Position numbers and translations under genes: made by a program
Notes under the pieces: generated by a model
Told to the model about the DNA's origin: nothing
What the model saw: only the letters and a program-made list of their open reading frames with translations
Database searches by the model: none
Shown here: in pieces, positions 1 to 5,317 of the stretch
How the letters are laid out: each line of letters opens with the position of its first letter
How positions within the stretch are numbered: position 1 is the stretch's first letter
Assembly: GCA_025457725.1 (NCBI GenBank)
Contig: JALOTU010000074.1
Span: 1-8,361 of the forward strand
Length of the DNA stretch: 8,361 nt
Reading direction: 5' to 3'
Origin: Verrucomicrobiota bacterium
GTDB lineage: Bacteria > Verrucomicrobiota > Verrucomicrobiia > Limisphaerales > DSYF01

Positions 1-2
1 TG

Positions 3-1382
3 CTGGCATTGGGCTTCGTCGTCGGGCCAGCCCAGGCGGAAACGCCGGTGACCGCGGGCAAGCCGAACGTCCTCCTGATCGTCGTGGATGATCTGCGCAC
101 GGAGCTGGGGTGCTACGGCGTCGGGGAGGTGCTGTCCCCGAACATTGACCGGCTGGCCCGCAAGGGTGTGCTGTTCCATAATGCCTACGCGCAGTATCCG
201 GTGTGCAACCCCAGCCGCGCCTCCTTCCTGTCCGGTCTGCGCCCCGAGGAGACAGGGATTCTGTCGAACGATGTCCCCTTCCGCCGGCTGAACCCTGACC
301 TGGTCGCCTTGCCACAGCTCTTTCGCCAAAACGGCTATTACACCGCCGGGCTGGGCAAGATCTTCCACCGGAGCGTGGATCAGCCGGGCCGGGCGGTGCT
401 TTTCGAAGATCCGCAATCCTGGGACTACTTCTATGACGGCGGCAAGGATGCGACGAAGCTGGGGCGCCAGGGCGAGGGCCGCAACCTGACTCAGGGGAGG
501 CTTTCGTGGTGCCAGTGGCTGGCCGCCGAAGGGGATGATCTTGATCAAGCCGATGGCCTGGCGGCCGAAGCGGCGGTTCGGATCATCGAGACCAACAACG
601 GCACGCCGTTCTTCATCGGTCTGGGCATCCACAAACCCCACGATCCCTTCGTGGCTCCCAGGAAGTATTTTGATCGCTATCCGGAAGGTGAAACCAAGCT
701 GGCGGTTGAGCCGGAGGACCGCAGTCCGATGATCCCGCTGGCGATACCCAATCACACCGATTTTGCCGGCTTCACCGACAAGGAGCGCAAGGAGTTCAAG
801 CGCGCCTACCAGGCTTGCGTGAGCTTTGCCGACGCCCAAATCGGCAAGGTGTTCGACGTCCTGGATCGCCTGTCGTTGTGGGATAACACCATCGTCATCA
901 TCATGGGGGACCATGGCTACCACCTCGGCGAACATGACTGGTGGAACAAGGTGACGGTGTTTGAGCTCTGCGCCCGGGCGCCGATGATGATCTGGTCGCC
1001 GGGGGCCAGGGGCATGGGAGCGGGGACGAAAGCCATCATGGAATTTGTGGATCTGTATCCCACCCTCGTTGACTATGCCGGTCTGCAGGCGCCGCACCGA
1101 CTTTCCGGGGAAAGCCTGCGCCCCGTTCTGGACAACCCGAGCCTGCCCGGAAAGGCCGCCGCGTACACACAGGTGACCCGGGGCAAGAACATGGGCCGCA
1201 GCGTGCGCACCGAGCGCTGGCGTTACACCGAGTGGGGACCCAACGGCAAGTTGGGCGTCGAACTGTACGACCACGACAAGGACCCGGGGGAGTATTACAA
1301 CCTGAGCAGCAACCCCGAATACGCGGATCGTTGCCGGCAGTTGCAGGGGCTGCTCGCCCAGGGCTTCGGGGCGGGCAAATAA
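3..1382 (+). CDS. Secreted type I sulfatase, iduronate-2-sulfatase-like (5' partial)
   Basis: This is a formylglycine-dependent sulfatase that hydrolyses sulfate esters, most likely on a sulfated polysaccharide outside the cytoplasm. The frame is open to the left edge. The first residues seen (LALGFVVGPAQA, then ETPV) look like the end of a signal peptide, so the true start is upstream and the TTG at 9 is not the start. Counting from the codon at 9: the metal-binding VVDDL is at 25-29, with the aspartate pair at 27-28. The sulfatase signature CNPSR is at 66-70, and its Cys66 is the residue converted to formylglycine. GIHKPH at 206-211 and MGDHGYHLGEH at 299-309 carry further metal- and sulfate-binding residues (Lys209, His211, Asp301, His302), and Lys314 follows. 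The motifs GKIFH and HKPHDPF, and the layout, resemble iduronate-2-sulfatases (probably SulfAtlas S1_7). All key residues seem intact. The true sugar substrate cannot be read from sequence. The next gene starts nine bases after the stop. Confidence 0.93.
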   Translation: MALGFVVGPAQAETPVTAGKPNVLLIVVDDLRTELGCYGVGEVLSPNIDRLARKGVLFHNAYAQYPVCNPSRASFLSGLRPEETGILSNDVPFRRLNPDLVALPQLFRQNGYYTAGLGKIFHRSVDQPGRAVLFEDPQSWDYFYDGGKDATKLGRQGEGRNLTQGRLSWCQWLAAEGDDLDQADGLAAEAAVRIIETNNGTPFFIGLGIHKPHDPFVAPRKYFDRYPEGETKLAVEPEDRSPMIPLAIPNHTDFAGFTDKERKEFKRAYQACVSFADAQIGKVFDVLDRLSLWDNTIVIIMGDHGYHLGEHDWWNKVTVFELCARAPMMIWSPGARGMGAGTKAIMEFVDLYPTLVDYAGLQAPHRLSGESLRPVLDNPSLPGKAAAYTQVTRGKNMGRSVRTERWRYTEWGPNGKLGVELYDHDKDPGEYYNLSSNPEYADRCRQLQGLLAQGFGAGK

Positions 1383-1391
1383 GCCAATCCC

Positions 1392-4300
1392 ATGTGGAAT
1401 GGATTAAAAGCCGGCCTGTCATTGTTTGTCGGCACCTTGTTGTTGACGAGGGCCCAGGCGGCCGTCGTCGTGGACGTGGCGCTGGGCGGCCTTGCAGGCG
1501 ATGTGCTTCCCGCCCGGACACTGAGCACCAATACCGACACCCGGGTCGCCTATGACTGGAGCTCCGGCAGCGTGCTGTATAATGGCACCGCGCAGAGCAC
1601 GCGCTTCCACGGAGGCGTGAGCGTGACGGCCGCAGGAGGGCTCACCAGCTTCCCGCCGAATATCAAACTGGCCGCGGGGTCGGACCTGATTACAGCCGAT
1701 GCGGTCAACGGAATCAGCGGCCCCACGGAAGTGCGCGCCCTTTATCTGTGGGATGTCGCCGACTTTCTGGCCTCCGGCGCCAACCGGTTTGACCACAGCG
1801 CCAACAGTTCGTTTTCGATTACCGGCGGGACGATGTTTGATCTCGGCGCAGAGGGCGGGACGCGGTTCGTGATCCGGGACGGTGGCACGTATTACGTTTG
1901 CAATCTGCCCGGGCTGAACATCACGGGGACCGGCGAAACGGCAGGGATATCCGGGGCCTCGCCGGGCCTGCAATGGGCGGCTTTCACCCCCGGCAACTTT
2001 GCCGCCTTCAACGAGGACGATGCGAACCTGGGATTGGGCAACGTGGCGTTTTCAGCGATGACGTTCAGCAACGTCACGGGCGTGGGGTTGATCGGCAACA
2101 GCAAACGGTCGAGCTTCACCCGCTTCGAGGTGGCCCAATTCACAGCCAGCCTGGTTGACCCCGCCTCCGCCCCGGTTCCGCCGCCATCCTTTGATGTCAA
2201 CCAGGACGGGTTGGATGATCTGATTCATGTCGGGCACCAGGGGGACCTGGCCACCGTGGAGCTGCTGTTGTCGGATGGCAGTGTGTTCCACAAGGTGTCG
2301 TTGACCGGCAGCGTGACCAACCACGCCTCGCCGGACAGATGGTTCAGCGGCGACTTTGACGGAAATGGTTCAATGGATCTGGCACGCCTCTGGGGAGGCG
2401 CTGATGGCAAGGCCTATTGCGAGGTGGCGACGAATCTGCAGGGCGGTTCGCTGGCGTTGCTGCCGTGGGCGAGCGCGCTGGGTGACTTCTCCGCCGCCCA
2501 GCGCTGGTTCCAGGCTGATTTCAACGGGGACGGGAAGGAGGATCTGCTGGAAATGCCGTATAATGGAACCACGCTTTCCTTGAATGTCTATCTGTCCACA
2601 GGTTCGGGATTTGTCCGTTCACTGTGGTGGAACTCCGTGAGCAGCCGAGCCGAAACGGATTGGTTCTTCGTGATCGACGGCAACGGCGATGGGGCGGCAG
2701 ATCTTGTCCGGGTCTACGCCAGCGGCGGCAATGTGGCCTGTCGCCTCTATTCGGCGACCGCCTCCGGAACAGCGTTCAACCAGGCGGATTGGAGTCCGGC
2801 CGGGTATGCCTATGCTCCGGATCAGCGCTGGTTTCCCGGCGACTACAATGGCGACGGCCGGACGGATTTTGCGTTGCTGCGATCGGATGCCGGCGCAGCC
2901 AAGGCCGATGTTCTGCTTTCCACCGGCAGCGGTTTTGCGACCCAGCTGGATTGGATCAGTGGCAGCACCGCATTCGTCTATGGCGAGGAGGCATGGTATC
3001 CGGGCGATTTTGATGGAGACGGGCTTGCGGACTTGCTGAAACTCTACCGGACGAACGGGCTTTTGAGCGCGGATGTTTATCGCTCGACAGGCACCGGATT
3101 CAGTCAGGCGGTCTGGATCTCCGGCCAGGGCGCGTGTCCGGAGGAGGCCGACCTGTTTTTATGCAACTTCGACGGGGACAACCGGCAGGATCTGATCAGC
3201 ATCAAGCGATCGGGTTATCAGAGCGTGGTGGACGTTTATCGCTCGACGGGGAACGGGTTCAGCCGACTTCCGGAGGCGTATTCGCAGTTAGGCCGCTTCG
3301 GGAGCCTGCGCGGACTGCCAGCGATTCGGGCGCACAAGTATTTCGACCCGCACTGTATCCTGGGGCCGCTGGCGGCGGACGGCGGGAATTATCAAGCGGT
3401 GTGCAAAAGCGGCCAGGACGTCTATCTGCAGCCGGGGGCTGTCTACATTCATACCGATGCCGCCACCAGCGCGTTCGCCGCCTATGCCCACCAACAGGTC
3501 TTTGAAACCTTTGAGGCCAAGACGCTGGACGAGTTTGCCACCATCGGCCGAGACAGCCTGACAAGCCATACGCTGCTGAAGCTTCAGAATTTCAGCTCGA
3601 CGCTGGCCCAAAAGATCATCGGAGACGGCAGGCGGTACCAGACTTCAGCCGCCGATGTGGCGGCCGGCTTTGCGAATGGCGGGGCTCATTTTGCCGGCGG
3701 TCGCAACGCCTCCAACCAGCGGTTCAACCGGATTTATGCCTTCAACAGCGTGGCCCAGAGCGCCTTCAAGATCCAGGAGGCGGACGCGGTCTTTCGGAAT
3801 GTGCACCGCTTCAACCGGATCGAGAATTGCCTTGTGTTCGGAGCGGGCGTGGATGCGCGCGGGAGCGGCCGGAACCCCAATGTGGCGGCGGGCTGGGCGG
3901 ATGCCATCGGGCTGACTTCGCGCGACACGACCATCCGCAACAATGTGGTGATGGACGGGACGGATGTGGGCATCGTGCTGTTCACCGCGCCCGATTCCAT
4001 CGTGCAGGACAATGTGGTGGCAGCGATTTCGCGATGCACTCTGGGGGGAATCAACCTGCTGGACACCTTGTTCTACCCGGAGTGGGGAATTGGCGGAACC
4101 GATGCGCAGGGACGGGTGCAATTCGACTTTTCGTCGCTCGTGCGCAGCAACTATCTCGATGCCCGTGGTGCGCGGATTGATATCGGCATTCCCGTCGGGT
4201 GGCGAACCTGGACCCCACCGCCGAGCGTCACCACGAATAACCCCTACGGGATTGACATCTTCAACAACACGCTCGACGGCAAAGCGTTTGGTTACGGAAT

Positions 4301-5084
4301 TGCCGTTGCCAACGGGTTTGGCATCACGGCAACGGGCAATGTGTCGCACGCCACGCATTCCGGCCAGGGCGGCTACTTCAATATTCCCAGTTTGAAACCC
4401 GATCCGGCATCCGCCTTCGCCTATGCGCCCCTGCATACGTTTGGCTGCACCTACGGGCCGGAGTTCAGCGCCGCGAGTGCGACACACGGCCTGGACTTCC
4501 TGCTGTTCAACACAAAGAACGGCCGCACACCCACCCCGGATGGATACCTGTACGTGGCCTACACACCCGCGGAGGCGGCGGCCACGGTGGAAATGGCCTT
4601 CCTGGAAATGCTCCACCGGCTGCCCAATCCCGCGGAGCTCACCACCTACACCAACAGCCTGTTGGCCACCACCAATCGTGCCGACGACCTGCGGATGCAG
4701 TTGATGAACCTTGCCGCGTTTGATGCCGCCAACCCCACGTTTGCCGGAGCGAAGACAGTCAACGGAATGCAGGAGTACCGGACCGCGTTATGGATGGAAA
4801 ACCTGAAGCGGATTGACGCCGTCAGTTACAACAAGAGCGGACAGCATCCCGCGGCCAAGGCGCTTTATCAGGAGGCGCTGGCCTATTTGACCGGGGATTC
4901 TCTGCCGGCCGGATCGGTCCGAATCGCCCCGACACCCGGCGGGCTCAGTCTGACCTACGAAGGGGCATTGATGACGAGCACAAATGTGTCGGGGGGCTGG
5001 CAAGTGGTGAAACCCCAGCCCGGCTCACCGGTGACGATTGTTCCGGATCAGGTCCAACGCTTTTTCAAAGCCGTGACGGATTGA
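1392..5084 (+). CDS. Large secreted protein: seven-bladed FG-GAP/VCBS beta-propeller fused to a right-handed beta-helix
   Basis: The 1230-residue product begins with a clear signal peptide (residues 1-23, LFVGTLLLTRAQA then AVVVDV). Residues 24-255 form an unrecognised, probably all-beta domain, followed by a proline-rich linker (259-266). Seven calcium-loop motifs start at residues 268, 321, 376, 429, 484, 539 and 592, for example GDFDGDGLADL, and each repeat carries an STGSGF-like strand; this indicates a seven-bladed propeller. Residues about 640-1035 hold short repeats such as TTIRNNVVMDGTDVGIVLF, SIVQDNVV and IDIFNNTL, typical of a right-handed parallel beta-helix as in polysaccharide lyases and some glycosidases. 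Residues 1065-1112 resemble DUF4214. The last 50 residues resemble a C-terminal beta module common in Verrucomicrobiota. The start at 1392 is supported by the signal peptide; no clear Shine-Dalgarno precedes it. The role is probably binding or cleaving a polysaccharide outside the cell, in one transcript with the sulfatase. The catalytic activity is unproven and no database family name can be given with certainty. Confidence 0.9.
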   Translation: MWNGLKAGLSLFVGTLLLTRAQAAVVVDVALGGLAGDVLPARTLSTNTDTRVAYDWSSGSVLYNGTAQSTRFHGGVSVTAAGGLTSFPPNIKLAAGSDLITADAVNGISGPTEVRALYLWDVADFLASGANRFDHSANSSFSITGGTMFDLGAEGGTRFVIRDGGTYYVCNLPGLNITGTGETAGISGASPGLQWAAFTPGNFAAFNEDDANLGLGNVAFSAMTFSNVTGVGLIGNSKRSSFTRFEVAQFTASLVDPASAPVPPPSFDVNQDGLDDLIHVGHQGDLATVELLLSDGSVFHKVSLTGSVTNHASPDRWFSGDFDGNGSMDLARLWGGADGKAYCEVATNLQGGSLALLPWASALGDFSAAQRWFQADFNGDGKEDLLEMPYNGTTLSLNVYLSTGSGFVRSLWWNSVSSRAETDWFFVIDGNGDGAADLVRVYASGGNVACRLYSATASGTAFNQADWSPAGYAYAPDQRWFPGDYNGDGRTDFALLRSDAGAAKADVLLSTGSGFATQLDWISGSTAFVYGEEAWYPGDFDGDGLADLLKLYRTNGLLSADVYRSTGTGFSQAVWISGQGACPEEADLFLCNFDGDNRQDLISIKRSGYQSVVDVYRSTGNGFSRLPEAYSQLGRFGSLRGLPAIRAHKYFDPHCILGPLAADGGNYQAVCKSGQDVYLQPGAVYIHTDAATSAFAAYAHQQVFETFEAKTLDEFATIGRDSLTSHTLLKLQNFSSTLAQKIIGDGRRYQTSAADVAAGFANGGAHFAGGRNASNQRFNRIYAFNSVAQSAFKIQEADAVFRNVHRFNRIENCLVFGAGVDARGSGRNPNVAAGWADAIGLTSRDTTIRNNVVMDGTDVGIVLFTAPDSIVQDNVVAAISRCTLGGINLLDTLFYPEWGIGGTDAQGRVQFDFSSLVRSNYLDARGARIDIGIPVGWRTWTPPPSVTTNNPYGIDIFNNTLDGKAFGYGIAVANGFGITATGNVSHATHSGQGGYFNIPSLKPDPASAFAYAPLHTFGCTYGPEFSAASATHGLDFLLFNTKNGRTPTPDGYLYVAYTPAEAAATVEMAFLEMLHRLPNPAELTTYTNSLLATTNRADDLRMQLMNLAAFDAANPTFAGAKTVNGMQEYRTALWMENLKRIDAVSYNKSGQHPAAKALYQEALAYLTGDSLPAGSVRIAPTPGGLSLTYEGALMTSTNVSGGWQVVKPQPGSPVTIVPDQVQRFFKAVTD
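2193..3270 (+). repeat. Seven tandem FG-GAP/VCBS coding repeats (one beta-propeller)
   Basis: Within the large secreted protein, seven copies of a D-x-[DN]-x-[DN]-G-x-x-D-L calcium loop recur with spacings of 53, 55, 53, 55, 55 and 53 residues. Each copy is followed by a strand of the type DVYxSTGxGF. Five copies keep a near-ideal loop. The first (FDVNQDGLDDL) lacks the central glycine. The last (CNFDGDNRQDL) has Asn for the first Asp and Asn for the usual Gly. Seven copies with such even spacing fit one closed seven-bladed propeller. The coordinates run from the first loop to the end of the last STGNGF strand, so the outer strands of the first blade may lie slightly upstream. Confidence 0.85.
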
Positions 5085-5094
5085 TGCGGGGGTT

Positions 5095-5168
5095 GGGAGC
5101 GCGGACATTCCTGTCCGCGCGAAAGCTTGTCCCACCCTGTTCGAGCGGACAGGAATGTCCCCGCTCCC
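5095..5168. repeat. Intergenic inverted repeat, 24-base arms (REP-like palindromic element)
   Basis: The left arm (5095-5118) and right arm (5145-5168) are complementary at 23 of 24 positions; the only mismatch pairs with base 5161. A 26-base loop separates them. The left arm contains its own perfect hairpin (5099-5120), and the right arm a weaker one (GGACA, GGAA, TGTCC at 5147-5160). It lies between the stop codons of two convergent genes, eleven bases after the first. The core GCGGACATTCCTGTCCGC resembles palindromes that I recall as dispersed in verrucomicrobial genomes, but only one copy pair is in this window, so dispersal cannot be shown here. The remaining junction sequence (5169-5317) holds nothing recognisable. 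Short frames across the region are better explained as translation of the repeat than as genes. Confidence 0.75.
5099..5120. terminator. Possible transcript-end hairpin (9-bp perfect stem, 4-base loop)
   Basis: GCGCGGACA (5099-5107), the loop TTCC and TGTCCGCGC (5112-5120) form a perfect, very GC-rich nine-pair stem beginning 15 bases after the stop of the propeller/helix gene. No run of T follows on either strand, so it is not a classic intrinsic terminator. It could still block 3' exonucleases or mark the end of convergent transcripts. The placement supports such a role; the mechanism is inferred. Confidence 0.3.
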
Positions 5169-5317
5169 TGAGCGATCACAGTTTTTCCGAGATCGCGAGA
5201 TCACTTCAATACCGCGAGCGGCTTGCCTCAGTCGCCGTGCTTCCAACGGCAGCATCGCTTCCGCGGGGTATGGATGGAACAGGAAGCAGGTTGGGAGGAA
5301 TCGGGAGCAGTTGATGG

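Noticed and set aside
9..11. TTG at 9 as the true start of the sulfatase
   Set aside because: The frame is open to the left edge and the residues there are the end of a signal peptide, so the start lies upstream.
1036..1973. Minus-strand frames of 161 and 184 codons opposite the end of the sulfatase and the start of the next gene
   Set aside because: They are proline- and arginine-rich shadows of coding DNA with no motif support.
3645..4616. A 323-codon open frame on the minus strand opposite the beta-helix region
   Set aside because: It is a shadow of the plus-strand gene; no domain, signal peptide or start context supports it.
5081..5314. A 77-codon plus-strand frame in the junction
   Set aside because: It spans the same repeat, lacks a ribosome-binding site and has no recognisable feature.
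5169..5317. Short repeated GAGATC/GCGAG bases in the rest of the junction
   Set aside because: The matches are only 5 to 6 bases long and are expected by chance; no terminator, RNA or site could be supported.
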